In this document: piece by piece, positions 7,289 through 16,014 of the stretch
How positions within the stretch are numbered: the stretch's first letter is position 1
Layout of the letters: every line of letters begins with the position of its first letter
Source of the DNA: Lachnoclostridium sp. An131
GTDB lineage: Bacteria; Bacillota; Clostridia; Lachnospirales; Lachnospiraceae
Assembly: GCF_002160825.1 (NCBI RefSeq)
Contig: NZ_NFLI01000020.1
Location: forward strand, 1-64,000
DNA: 64,000 bases
Reading direction: 5' to 3'
Notes under the pieces: generated by a model
Databases searched by the model: none
Told to the model about the DNA's origin: nothing
What the model saw: only the letters and a program-made list of their open reading frames with translations
Translations under genes and position numbers: made by a program

Positions 7289-10200
7289 ATGGCTAGAAAA
7301 ATGAAGACCATGGATGGAAACCATGCAGCGGCGCATGTATCCTATGCGTACTCCGACGTTGCAGCTATCTATCCGATTACCCCTTCATCCGTAATGGCGG
7401 AAGCCACAGATGAGTGGGCCACACAGGGAAGAAAGAACATCTTCGGACAGACCGTACAGGTAACCGAGATGCAGTCTGAGGCTGGTGCAGCAGGTGCCGT
7501 ACACGGCGCGCTGGCAGCAGGTGCTCTGACGACTACATTTACTGCATCCCAGGGTCTGCTGCTGATGATTCCGAACCTGTATAAGGTTGCCGGCGAGCAG
7601 CTTCCGGGTGTATTCAATGTATCTGCCCGTGCTCTTGCAAGCCATGCACTTTCTATTTTCGGAGATCACTCCGACGTGTACGCATGTCGCCAGACTGGAG
7701 CTGCTATGCTCTGCGAGTCCAGCGTACAGGAGGTTATGGACCTGACTCCGGTTGCTCACTGCGCAGCGATCAAGGGAAAGATTCCGTTTATCAACTTCTT
7801 CGACGGATTCCGTACCTCCCATGAGATTCAGAAGATCGAGACCTGGGATTATGAAGATCTGAAGGACCTGGTAGACATGGATGCCATCGACGCATTCCGT
7901 AGAAACGCGCTGAATCCGGAGCATCCCTGCGAGAGAGGTTCCGCTCAGAACCCGGATATCTTCTTCCAGGCAAGAGAGGCATGCAACCCCTACTACGATG
8001 CAATGCCCGCTATCGTACAGGAGTACATGGACAAGGTTAACGCAAAGATCGGTACAAACTACAAGCTGTTCAACTATTACGGAGCAGAGGACGCAGAGCA
8101 TGTAATCGTTGCTATGGGTTCTGTCTGCGACACCATCGAGGAGACTATCGACTACCTGATGGCAGCAGGCGAGAAGGTCGGCGTTGTAAAGGTACGTCTG
8201 TATCGTCCGTTCAGCGCAGAGGCTCTGGTAGCTGCGATTCCGGAGACGGTAAAGAAGATTACAGTTCTTGACAGAACCAAGGAGCCGGGAGCTCTCGGAG
8301 AGCCGCTGTACCTGGATGTAGTAGCAGCTCTGAAGGGAACGAAGTTCCATGACACACCGGTATACACCGGACGTTACGGCCTTGGTTCCAAGGACACCAC
8401 TCCTGCTCAGATCGTTGCTGTATACCACAACGACAGCAAGGAGAAGTTCACCATCGGTATCGTGGATGATGTGACCGGACTTTCTCTGGAAGTAGGCGCT
8501 CCCATCGTTACGACTCCGGAAGGAACCATCAACTGCAAGTTCTGGGGACTTGGCGCAGACGGTACGGTAGGCGCGAACAAGAACTCCATCAAGATCATCG
8601 GTGACAACACTGACATGTATGCTCAGGCTTACTTCGATTATGACTCCAAGAAGTCCGGCGGTGTGACCATGTCCCACCTTCGTTTCGGAAAGAGCCCGAT
8701 TAAGTCTACATACCTGATCCACAAGGCAAACTTTGTAGCATGCCACAATCCATCCTATGTACGCAAGTACAACATGGTACAGGAGCTGGTAGACGGCGGA
8801 ACCTTCCTGCTGAACTGCCCCTGGGATATGGAAGGACTGGAGAAGCATCTGCCGGGCCAGGTAAAGAGCTTTATCGCGAACCACAACATTAAATTCTACG
8901 TGATCGACGGTATCAAGATCGGTAAGGAGATCGGACTTGGCGGACGTATCAATACGGTTCTTCAGTCTGCGTTCTTCAAGCTGGCGAACATCATTCCGGA
9001 GGAGCAGGCTATTACGCTTATGAAGGCTGCCGCAAAGGCTACCTACGGAAGAAAGGGCGATGCCATCGTTCAGATGAACTACGACGCTATCGACGCAGGC
9101 GCAAAGCAGGTAGTAGAGGTTACTGTTCCGGAGAGCTGGAAGAATGCGGCTGACGAGGGACTTGACTTCACACATGCAGAAGGCGCGCGCAAGGACGTTG
9201 TAGATTTTGTAAACAACGTACAGGCAAAGGTAAACGCTCAGGAAGGAAATACTCTTCCGGTATCTGCGTTCAAGGATTATGTGGACGGCACGACTCCCAG
9301 CGGTTCCTCCGCTTATGAGAAGCGCGGCATCGCAGTGGATATCCCGATCTGGAATCCGGAGAACTGTATCCAGTGTAACCGCTGCTCCTATGTCTGCCCG
9401 CACGCTGTTATCCGTCCGGTAGCTCTGACAGAGGCTGAGGCTGCTGCGGCTCCCGAAGGAATGAAGCTGCTTCCGATGACCGGAATGGCAGATTACAAGT
9501 TCTCTATCGCTATCTCTGCTCTTGACTGTACCGGATGCGGCTCCTGTGCAAATGTCTGCCCGGGCAAGAAGGGCGCAAAGGCTCTGGCTATGGAGAACAT
9601 GGAAGCAAACCAGGGCGAGCAGAAGTACTTCGACTATGCCGTTACACTTCCGGAGAAGGCAGATGTCATTGCGAAGTTCAAAGAGGCTACTGTAAAGGGA
9701 AGCCAGTTCAAGACTCCGCTGCTTGAGTTCTCCGGCGCATGCGCAGGCTGCGGCGAGACTCCGTACGCGAAGCTGATCACTCAGCTCTTCGGAGACAGAA
9801 TGTATATTGCAAACGCAACAGGATGCTCCTCTATCTGGGGTAACTCTTCACCGTCCACACCGTACACGGTAAATCAGAAGGGACATGGTCCTGCATGGTC
9901 CAACTCCCTGTTTGAGGACGCCGCAGAGTTCGGTTACGGCATGAGCCTGGCTCAGCGCGCTGTAAGAGGCGGACTGAAGTCCAAGGTTGAGGCTCTGATG
10001 GAGAAGGCAAATGATGATGTAAAGGCAGCAGCTCAGGAATGGCTGGATACCTACAATGTAGGAGCAACCAACGGCGCTGCTACAGATAAGCTGGTAGCTG
10101 CTCTTGAGGCATGCGGCTGCGACGAGGCGAAAGAGATTCTGAAGGATAAGGATTTCCTGTCCAAGAAGTCTCAGTGGATCTTCGGCGGCGACGGCTGGGC

Positions 10201-10837
10201 ATATGATATCGGATTCGGCGGTGTAGACCATGTTCTGGCAAGCGGACAGGATGTAAACGTAATGGTATTCGATACCGAGGTTTACTCCAACACAGGCGGA
10301 CAGTCCTCTAAGGCTACTCCGACCGGCGCGGTTGCTCAGTTCGCTGCAGGCGGTAAGGACGTGAAGAAGAAAGACCTGGCTTCCATCGCAATGAGCTATG
10401 GCTATGTATATGTGGCTCAGATCGCTATGGGCGCTGACTACAATCAGTGCGTAAAGGCGATTGCAGAGGCAGAGGCTTATCCGGGACCGTCCCTGATCAT
10501 CGCTTACGCTCCGTGTATCAACCACGGCATCAAGAAGGGCATGAGCAAGGCTCAGACCGAGGAAGAGCTGGCTGTAAAGGCCGGATACTGGCACTGCTTC
10601 CGCTTCAACCCGGCTGCTCCGGCAGAGGGCAAGAGCGCGTTCACGCTGGACAGCAAGGAGCCCACTGGAGACTATCAGGAGTTCCTGGACGGCGAGGTGC
10701 GTTATAACTCCCTGAAGCGTGCAAATCCGGAGAGAGCAGCGAAGCTGTTCGCACAGTCCGAGGCTTCCGCAAAGGCTCGTTACGAGTACCTGAAGAAGCT
10801 GGGCGATCTGTATATGCCGACCACAGTGGAAGAATAA
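7289..10837 (+). CDS. nifJ: Pyruvate:ferredoxin (flavodoxin) oxidoreductase, single-chain
   Basis: Converts pyruvate and CoA to acetyl-CoA and CO2 and reduces ferredoxin, the central step of clostridial fermentation. The 1182-residue chain carries all domains in the usual order: the N-terminal pyruvate-binding domain (AAIYPITPSSVMAE), the gamma-type domain, a two-cluster ferredoxin domain (CIQCNRCSYVCP near 693 and CTGCGSCANVCP near 747), and the thiamine diphosphate domain with a further cluster cysteine pair (CAGCGETPY near 818). GGDGWAYDIGFGG lies in the cofactor-binding region. The start is set by AAGGAGGA. Codon use looks optimised, as expected for an abundant enzyme. Transcription ends at two hairpins downstream. 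Confidence 0.98.
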   Translation: MARKMKTMDGNHAAAHVSYAYSDVAAIYPITPSSVMAEATDEWATQGRKNIFGQTVQVTEMQSEAGAAGAVHGALAAGALTTTFTASQGLLLMIPNLYKVAGEQLPGVFNVSARALASHALSIFGDHSDVYACRQTGAAMLCESSVQEVMDLTPVAHCAAIKGKIPFINFFDGFRTSHEIQKIETWDYEDLKDLVDMDAIDAFRRNALNPEHPCERGSAQNPDIFFQAREACNPYYDAMPAIVQEYMDKVNAKIGTNYKLFNYYGAEDAEHVIVAMGSVCDTIEETIDYLMAAGEKVGVVKVRLYRPFSAEALVAAIPETVKKITVLDRTKEPGALGEPLYLDVVAALKGTKFHDTPVYTGRYGLGSKDTTPAQIVAVYHNDSKEKFTIGIVDDVTGLSLEVGAPIVTTPEGTINCKFWGLGADGTVGANKNSIKIIGDNTDMYAQAYFDYDSKKSGGVTMSHLRFGKSPIKSTYLIHKANFVACHNPSYVRKYNMVQELVDGGTFLLNCPWDMEGLEKHLPGQVKSFIANHNIKFYVIDGIKIGKEIGLGGRINTVLQSAFFKLANIIPEEQAITLMKAAAKATYGRKGDAIVQMNYDAIDAGAKQVVEVTVPESWKNAADEGLDFTHAEGARKDVVDFVNNVQAKVNAQEGNTLPVSAFKDYVDGTTPSGSSAYEKRGIAVDIPIWNPENCIQCNRCSYVCPHAVIRPVALTEAEAAAAPEGMKLLPMTGMADYKFSIAISALDCTGCGSCANVCPGKKGAKALAMENMEANQGEQKYFDYAVTLPEKADVIAKFKEATVKGSQFKTPLLEFSGACAGCGETPYAKLITQLFGDRMYIANATGCSSIWGNSSPSTPYTVNQKGHGPAWSNSLFEDAAEFGYGMSLAQRAVRGGLKSKVEALMEKANDDVKAAAQEWLDTYNVGATNGAATDKLVAALEACGCDEAKEILKDKDFLSKKSQWIFGGDGWAYDIGFGGVDHVLASGQDVNVMVFDTEVYSNTGGQSSKATPTGAVAQFAAGGKDVKKKDLASIAMSYGYVYVAQIAMGADYNQCVKAIAEAEAYPGPSLIIAYAPCINHGIKKGMSKAQTEEELAVKAGYWHCFRFNPAAPAEGKSAFTLDSKEPTGDYQEFLDGEVRYNSLKRANPERAAKLFAQSEASAKARYEYLKKLGDLYMPTTVEE

Positions 10838-10851
10838 ATACGATATCCATC

Positions 10852-10918
10852 AAGCCTGTCTGATTCCTGGACAGGCTTGGAGAAAAAAGGATCCCGTATC
10901 AATGGGGTCCTTTTTTTG
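10852..10918 (+). terminator. Tandem hairpin terminator after nifJ
   Basis: The first hairpin is AAGCCTGTC (10852-10860) with GACAGGCTT (10870-10878). The second, with GGATCCC pairing to GGGGTCC, ends in seven Ts (to 10918). Confidence 0.85.
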
Positions 10919-10992
10919 AACAGAAATTGTCAGAAGCTGAAGTGTTTAAAAAATAAAAATCAGAAAAAATTCCATCTCATGTCATTTTATAC

Positions 10993-11041
10993 TTGACATT
11001 TTGCCTGAGAATAACTATAATAAATTTAGAATTATTCTAAA
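10993..11041 (+). promoter_or_regulatory. perR promoter with a PerR/Fur-type operator
   Basis: Perfect promoter: TTGACA 10993-10998, 17 bp, TATAAT 11016-11021. Immediately downstream, over the start point, is a perfect palindrome TTTAGAAT-T-ATTCTAAA (11025-11041). It contains the 7-1-7 architecture of PerR/Fur boxes. This predicts autoregulation of the operon by the PerR-like protein it encodes. Confidence 0.8.
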
Positions 11042-11055
11042 GGATGTGAGCGCTT

Positions 11056-11451
11056 ATGACAAAATATGAAAAGCAAATCTATGAGATTGTCAATAAGCTT
11101 GCCGGTCATCTGACGGCGGATCAGATTTTTACAGAGCTCAAAAAAATTTACCCGTCTGTTTCGCTGGCTACTATATATAATAATTTGAATAAGCTGTGCG
11201 AAGCGGGGCTGATACGGAAGGTTTTGATAGAAGGCTCACCTGACCGGTATGACCGGATTGCGAAGCATGATCATCTGGTCTGCACAAAATGTGGAAGGCT
11301 TACAGATATCTGTTTTGAGGATTTGACGGCTTCGTTAAAGGAGCAGCTTGGCAGCAGCTTCTTTGCCTATGATTTGAAGGTCTTTTATATCTGTCCGGAG
11401 TGCCGGGATCTATCTGCTGCGGGAAACGCTATGCAGCATGTATATAGATAA
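11056..11451 (+). CDS. perR: Fur-family peroxide-responsive repressor (PerR-like)
   Basis: A 131-residue Fur-family regulator. The N-terminal winged helix contains SLATIYNNLNKLCEAGLI, the DNA-reading helix. HDHLVCTKCGR supplies metal-site histidines and the first structural zinc CxxC, and CPEC near the end supplies the second. The four-cysteine zinc site and the downstream rubrerythrin-type genes favour PerR over Fur or Zur. Its own promoter carries a matching palindrome, so it should repress this operon until peroxide oxidises the iron site. Which histidines bind regulatory iron cannot be told from sequence alone. Confidence 0.88.
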   Translation: MTKYEKQIYEIVNKLAGHLTADQIFTELKKIYPSVSLATIYNNLNKLCEAGLIRKVLIEGSPDRYDRIAKHDHLVCTKCGRLTDICFEDLTASLKEQLGSSFFAYDLKVFYICPECRDLSAAGNAMQHVYR

Positions 11452-11477
11452 AATCAGCAGGAGAAAGGAGAATGCGA

Positions 11478-12197
11478 ATGAGATATGTCTGTTCTGTGTG
11501 CGGGTACATTTATGACGAGGGAAGAGAAAAGCAGGCCTTTTCAGAGCTTCCTGATTCGTGGAGATGTCCCGTATGCAAAGCAGCCAAGGCTGTGTTTGTT
11601 CCCGAGAGCGGAGGGAATGAGCCTAAGGCTGCAGCAGCTCCAGTTCGGTCAGAGGCAGCAGAGGCAGCAAAGTCTGCCGGTATTTCTCAGGTGGAAACGC
11701 CACTGGCTGGCGGTCCGTCTTCGGCAGGGGAAGGACTGGTAAAGCTGTCGGCGGGGGAGCTGTCGGCGCTCTGTTCCAATCTGGCCCGCGGCTGCGAAAA
11801 GCAGTACAGGGAGCATGAAGCCGCTTTGTTCCGGGAGCTGGCAGATTACTTTGCGGCTGTGACGCCTGCGGTTCCGGATGCTGATACAGCCGGCCTGGCG
11901 GCACTGCTTCAACAAGATCTGGAGGAAGGCTATCCGGCTGTGAACGCTGCCGCTGACGCTGCCGGAGACCGCGGCACCAAGCGTGTCTGCGTATGGGGAG
12001 AAAGGGTTACCAATATGCTGAGCTCTCTGCTTGCCCAGTATCAGCAGGAGGGAGAGGCTCTTCTTGCAGATACGGAGATCTGGGTCTGCACAGTCTGCGG
12101 CTTTACTTATGTGGGGGATAATCCTCCTGAGCTTTGTCCGGTATGCAAAGTCCCTGCATGGAAATTTGAAAAAATGGAAGGGAGGGATTCGGCATGA
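11478..12197 (+). CDS. Double-rubredoxin-domain redox protein
   Basis: A 239-residue protein with a rubredoxin-type iron site at each end: [13 protein letters not shown]...WRCPVCK at residues 3-37 and [15 protein letters not shown]...LCPVCKVP near 205-230. An Ala-rich linker and a helical middle ([18 protein letters not shown], about residues 90-195) separate them. The likely role is electron transfer to or within peroxide/oxygen-reducing proteins such as the rubrerythrin encoded next. ATG 11478 is preferred over ATG 11472 because AAGGAG (11465-11470) is seven bases before 11478 but only one base before 11472. It overlaps the next gene by 4 bp. The helical middle domain is not one I can name. 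Confidence 0.8.
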   Translation: MRYVCSVCGYIYDEGREKQAFSELPDSWRCPVCKAAKAVFVPESGGNEPKAAAAPVRSEAAEAAKSAGISQVETPLAGGPSSAGEGLVKLSAGELSALCSNLARGCEKQYREHEAALFRELADYFAAVTPAVPDADTAGLAALLQQDLEEGYPAVNAAADAAGDRGTKRVCVWGERVTNMLSSLLAQYQQEGEALLADTEIWVCTVCGFTYVGDNPPELCPVCKVPAWKFEKMEGRDSA

Positions 12198-13273
12198 AAC
12201 AGATAGCAGTAAGAAATCTGCGCCTGTGCACGAAGGACTGCCTGTGTCTTTATGTCTGTCCTGTGGGAGCCACGGACACAGAGAACAGCATCATTGATGT
12301 AAATAAGTGCCTTGGCTGCGGGACGTGCGCGGCTGCCTGTCCAAGCGCAGCTATATCCATGGTGCCGGTGGAGTATCCGCCTCAGCAGAAGAAGGAGAAA
12401 GAGGTGCTGGCGGCGTCTTTTGCTCTGGCAAAGAATAAAGCGAAGCAGGAAAAGACGGCGATGCAGCTTGCCGAAGCGGCAAAAGAAGACGGCCTGTACC
12501 GTTTGATGACAGCTGTGGCCAAATCCACCCGCCTGGTTCATGAGGATCTTCTGCGGGAGTCTGGCTACATGCTGCCCCAGAGCGCCAATACCCATAAGCT
12601 TTTGGAGGAGCTTATCGCAAATCCTCCTACAGCGGAATTTCCGGCAGAGGCTGCAAGAAAGCTGCTGGAGCTGATTCCCTGCAATGAAACAAAGAAAATA
12701 AGCAAAGAAAATGAAGAGAGAAAGGAAGAAAACAAGATGAGCAAATATGCTGGAACACAGACAGAAAAGAACCTGGAGGCTGCTTTCGCCGGAGAATCTC
12801 AGGCACGCAACAAGTATACATACTTTGCGTCTGTAGCAAAGAAGGAAGGCTATGAGCAGATTGCAGCGCTGTTCCTGAAAACCGCTGACAACGAGAAGGA
12901 GCATGCGAAAATGTGGTTTAAGGAGATGAACGGTATCGGTGATACCGCTGAAAATCTGCTTCATGCAGCAGAAGGCGAGAACTATGAGTGGACTGATATG
13001 TATGACGGCTTTGCCAAGACTGCTGAGGAAGAGGGCTTCCCGGAGCTGGCGGCAAAATTCCGCCTGGTAGCTGCTATTGAGAAGCACCATGAGGAGCGTT
13101 ACCGCGCGCTGCTTCACAATGTGGAGATGGCGGAAGTGTTCGCGAAGAGCGAGGTAAAGGTATGGGAGTGCCGCAACTGCGGACACATTGTTGTAGGAAC
13201 CTCCGCTCCGGAGATTTGCCCGACCTGCGCGCATCCGCAAAGCTACTTTGAGGTTCATGCCGAGAATTACTAA
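12194..13273 (+). CDS. Ferredoxin-rubrerythrin fusion protein
   Basis: A 359-residue open frame holding two proteins that are normally separate. Residues 1-60 are ferredoxin-like, with [16 protein letters not shown] and an atypical first cluster motif [13 protein letters not shown] helical linker follows to about 175. From Met182 (ATG 12737) the sequence is a full-length rubrerythrin (178 residues): di-iron helices with [19 protein letters not shown] and EKHHEERY, then a C-terminal rubredoxin domain WECRNCGH...ICPTCAHP. Rubrerythrin reduces hydrogen peroxide to water. AAAGGAAG (12721-12728) precedes Met182, so rubrerythrin may also be made alone. It is last in the PerR operon. Confidence 0.85.
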   Translation: MKQIAVRNLRLCTKDCLCLYVCPVGATDTENSIIDVNKCLGCGTCAAACPSAAISMVPVEYPPQQKKEKEVLAASFALAKNKAKQEKTAMQLAEAAKEDGLYRLMTAVAKSTRLVHEDLLRESGYMLPQSANTHKLLEELIANPPTAEFPAEAARKLLELIPCNETKKISKENEERKEENKMSKYAGTQTEKNLEAAFAGESQARNKYTYFASVAKKEGYEQIAALFLKTADNEKEHAKMWFKEMNGIGDTAENLLHAAEGENYEWTDMYDGFAKTAEEEGFPELAAKFRLVAAIEKHHEERYRALLHNVEMAEVFAKSEVKVWECRNCGHIVVGTSAPEICPTCAHPQSYFEVHAENY

Positions 13274-13322
13274 GATTGTAAAAACGCGGGAAAATCATAA
13301 AGAGGGCTGAAAGGCTGTAAGA

Positions 13323-13355
13323 ACAGGGAGGCTGCTTTTGGGGCGGCCTCCCTGT
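13323..13355. terminator. Hairpin between convergent genes
   Basis: ACAGGGAGGC (13323-13332) pairs with GCCTCCCTGT (13346-13355). It lies between the converging rubrerythrin and decarboxylase genes and may end both transcripts, although the T-runs are short. Confidence 0.55.
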
Positions 13356-13412
13356 CTCAGGCTCAGAGCTTATCAGAAGCTTTGACAGCCTGTTTCAGGC
13401 TCTGGCATTGTT

Positions 13413-14873
13413 TCAGGCTGGAATCTCATCCCGAAGGGTTTTTTTCAAAAGCCTCCGGCAGTATTTTTCCAAAAGCCCAAGGGTGTTTCGGATGTCCTCC
13501 TTCGTGGTTTCCGGATGGATGAAGCAGAGCCGCAGCACCTTTTTCCCATTCAGCTCCGTCGTGAAGACGCCAGCATATCCGCTGGATACGATCTGCTTTG
13601 AAATCTGCAGATTCAGGGAATCCTTTTCCTCCTCTGACAGTTCCTTGGGGCTGAAGCGGAAATTGATCACGGCCATCTGTGCCGGGGAGAGAATTTCCGT
13701 CTCCGGAATCCGGGCAAGAAGCTGTTCTGCGTATTCGGCCATCTCAAAGCCATGGTCGATGGATGCGGCTATAGCGCCGCTTCCCATGACCTGGAGCGTG
13801 AGCCAGAGCTTGAGTCCGCGGGCCGGGCGGGTCAGCTCCGGACCGAGATTCCACGGATTCAGGTATTCCTCCTCCAGCTCCAGATCCTTCAGGTATTCAG
13901 GGTGGGCATGGAAGCTGTTTGCCAGATTCTTTCGATCCCGTACCAGAACCATGCCGCAGCCATAGGTTTGGAACAGCCATTTATGCGCGTCCCAGCTCAG
14001 GCTGTCAGCCAGCTCGATTCCGCTCAGAAGGTCTCTGTGACGGCCGGAAAGGAGCACGGAGGCGCCAAAAGAGCCGTCTACATGCATCCACAGGTGATAA
14101 CGGCGGCAGATGGCTGCGATCTCAGAAAGCGGATCGACGCTGCCGGTATTGGTAGTTCCGGCGCTTGCGATGACGGTGAACGGAAGCAGTCCTCTGTCAA
14201 GATCTTTTTGTATGGCAGCTTCCAGAAGCGCAGTATTCATCCGGAAATTTCTGTCTGTGGGAAGGCACCGGATTCTGTCTGTGGAGATGCCGATCAGGTG
14301 AAGGCTCTTGGCTACAGAGGAATGAGTCTGCTCTGATACATAGGCGACGCCCCGGCTCCAGTCCGGTTCCGAAAGGAGAGCGTCCCTTGCGGAGGCAAGG
14401 GCGGTCATATTTGCCATAGAACCCCCCGAGACAAAAAGCCCTCCGGCTGTTCCGGGGAAGCCTGCGCTGTCACAGAGCCAGCGGATCAGTTCGTTTTCGG
14501 TCTGGCAGCCCCGGGGAAAATTGGCCAGGCTGCCGGCGTGGCGGTTGTATGCCGAGGTCATGATATCCCCGAGCCAGGAAAGGCGGGAGGCAGTGCTGGG
14601 AACAAAGCCGAAAAACCGGGGGTGGCTGGTTTCATAACCATAGGTGAAGATCTCATTTTTCAGCTCCCGTATTACTTCTTCCAGGGAGCGCCCTTTCTCC
14701 GGAACTACAGAGCGCGCTGCATTCTGCTCCGGGTTTTCCAGGCCGTCTGCCGTAAGCTCCCGGACAGCCGGACATTGGGAAAGAGCGCTGTTTTCTGACA
14801 AAAATTCATGGATAAAGGTTTGAGTGATTTTTTCAAAAGACGGTTCAGTCTGTGTATGTATTCTGGTGGTCAT
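13413..14873 (-). CDS. PLP-dependent group II amino acid decarboxylase
   Basis: A 486-residue fold-type I pyridoxal-phosphate enzyme of the aromatic amino acid/glutamate/2,4-diaminobutyrate decarboxylase group. Markers are HPRFFGFVPSTAS, the phosphate-binding FVSGGSMANMTALASARDAL, HVDGSFGASVLL, and the cofactor lysine in SLSWDAHKWLFQ near residue 300. The substrate cannot be fixed from sequence. The start at 14873 is preferred over an in-frame ATG at 14888 because the AGGAG ribosome site overlaps that upstream codon. It is divergent from a LysR-type regulator, which probably controls it. Confidence 0.88.
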   Translation of the reverse strand: MTTRIHTQTEPSFEKITQTFIHEFLSENSALSQCPAVRELTADGLENPEQNAARSVVPEKGRSLEEVIRELKNEIFTYGYETSHPRFFGFVPSTASRLSWLGDIMTSAYNRHAGSLANFPRGCQTENELIRWLCDSAGFPGTAGGLFVSGGSMANMTALASARDALLSEPDWSRGVAYVSEQTHSSVAKSLHLIGISTDRIRCLPTDRNFRMNTALLEAAIQKDLDRGLLPFTVIASAGTTNTGSVDPLSEIAAICRRYHLWMHVDGSFGASVLLSGRHRDLLSGIELADSLSWDAHKWLFQTYGCGMVLVRDRKNLANSFHAHPEYLKDLELEEEYLNPWNLGPELTRPARGLKLWLTLQVMGSGAIAASIDHGFEMAEYAEQLLARIPETEILSPAQMAVINFRFSPKELSEEEKDSLNLQISKQIVSSGYAGVFTTELNGKKVLRLCFIHPETTKEDIRNTLGLLEKYCRRLLKKTLRDEIPA

Positions 14874-15018
14874 TTGTATGCTCCTCATCTGGCATGTTAT
14901 CTGCGTGTTTCAGCGGGCCCTGCTTGACGCCTTCTGCTGACTATAGTAACATGAAAACAGATATATGTTAAATTTATGATTTTTATATTTACATCAATAA
15001 ATTTCATAGGTGAAGAAA
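14874..15018. promoter_or_regulatory. Divergent control region between decarboxylase and lysR genes
   Basis: A 145-bp divergent intergenic region. The part from 14960 to 15006 is strongly A/T-rich with imperfect dyads (for example around atttatgatttttatattta), as expected for a LysR-type binding region. No single T-N11-A site can be chosen with confidence. Confidence 0.4.
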
Positions 15019-15945
15019 ATGGAGTTTAAAAACATTACAACATTTTTGAAGGTGGCTGAGCTTCGAAATTTTTCGAAGGCAGCGGAAAAGCTGGGATATT
15101 CCCAGTCGGCGGTGACGATTCAGATTCAACAGCTGGAGCATGAGCTGGGCGTACAGCTTTTTGAGAGGATAGGAAGGGGAGCGGCGCTGACGGAAGAGGG
15201 GCAAAGCTTTGTGTTTTATGCCAATGAGATTCTGGGAGCGGCAGAAAAAGCCAGAGACAGCATACGGAAAGGGCGGGGAGGAGCAGGACCGCAGGATATC
15301 ACAGGGCAGCTTCGGATTGGAAGTGTGGAATCGGTTGCGACGGCTCTTCTGCCAGGCCTTTTGATGAGATATCATGAGATTTGTCCAGGAGTAGAGATCG
15401 TTGTGCAGACCTCCGGAAGGGATGAGCTTCTGGAAAAGGTCCGAAGCAACCGCCTGGATCTGTTTTTCAATCTGGAGGCAAAGGCCCAGTATCCGGGAAT
15501 GGAACGGAGGCTTCTGAAGAAAGAAAGGATCATTTTCATAGCTCCGGCTGACGAAAAAGCGGCTGGCTCCTGGATGGACAGCCGGCTGAGGAAAGGAAAA
15601 CTCAGTGCGCATTCCATAAGCAGCTTTCCTTTTGTGCTTACAGAGCGGGGGGAAAGCTACCGCTATGAGCTGGAGAGGATTCTGGCAGAGTCAGATGTGG
15701 AGCTTCGGGCACAGCTGGAGATTGCGAATACGGAGACGATTGTGCACATGGTGGAGAAGGGCTTCGGACTTTCCTTTCTTCCGGCATTCTCGGCGGAACG
15801 GGCTATAAAGGCCGGAACCGTGCTTGAGGCGGCGACAGAGCTTCCTTTGGTTTATATGTGGCTCCAGCTTTTTTATCATAAAAATAAGTGGCTCTCTCCG
15901 CAGATGGAGGCGTTTTTGAAAGTGACGGAGAAATATTTCGGATAG
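15019..15945 (+). CDS. LysR-family transcriptional regulator
   Basis: A 308-residue regulator. The N-terminal winged helix-turn-helix (residues 1-60) reads FLKVAELRNFSKAAEKLGYSQSAVTIQIQQLE in family style, and a periplasmic-binding-protein-like effector domain follows (about 90-300). ATG 15019 is preferred because AGGTGA (15008-15013) is well spaced for it; a GTG at 15010 lies inside that site. Its divergent partner is the PLP decarboxylase, the classic arrangement for a LysR regulator and its target. The effector is unknown. Confidence 0.9.
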   Translation: MEFKNITTFLKVAELRNFSKAAEKLGYSQSAVTIQIQQLEHELGVQLFERIGRGAALTEEGQSFVFYANEILGAAEKARDSIRKGRGGAGPQDITGQLRIGSVESVATALLPGLLMRYHEICPGVEIVVQTSGRDELLEKVRSNRLDLFFNLEAKAQYPGMERRLLKKERIIFIAPADEKAAGSWMDSRLRKGKLSAHSISSFPFVLTERGESYRYELERILAESDVELRAQLEIANTETIVHMVEKGFGLSFLPAFSAERAIKAGTVLEAATELPLVYMWLQLFYHKNKWLSPQMEAFLKVTEKYFG

Positions 15946-16014
15946 AGTCAGGAGGGAAGCTCCAGGCTGAGGCATGGGCTTTTGGGTAAGCAGAGATTAT
16001 ACTGGGGGACGAAT

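Noticed and set aside
7385-9403. Long minus-strand open frame (672 codons) opposite nifJ
   Set aside because: It is antisense to a strongly conserved gene with biased codons; such frames arise from codon use. Its translation is rich in Cys/Leu/His with no domain.
12107-13258. Minus-strand frame of 383 codons opposite rubrerythrin
   Set aside because: Antisense shadow of the ferredoxin-rubrerythrin gene; no start signals or domain.
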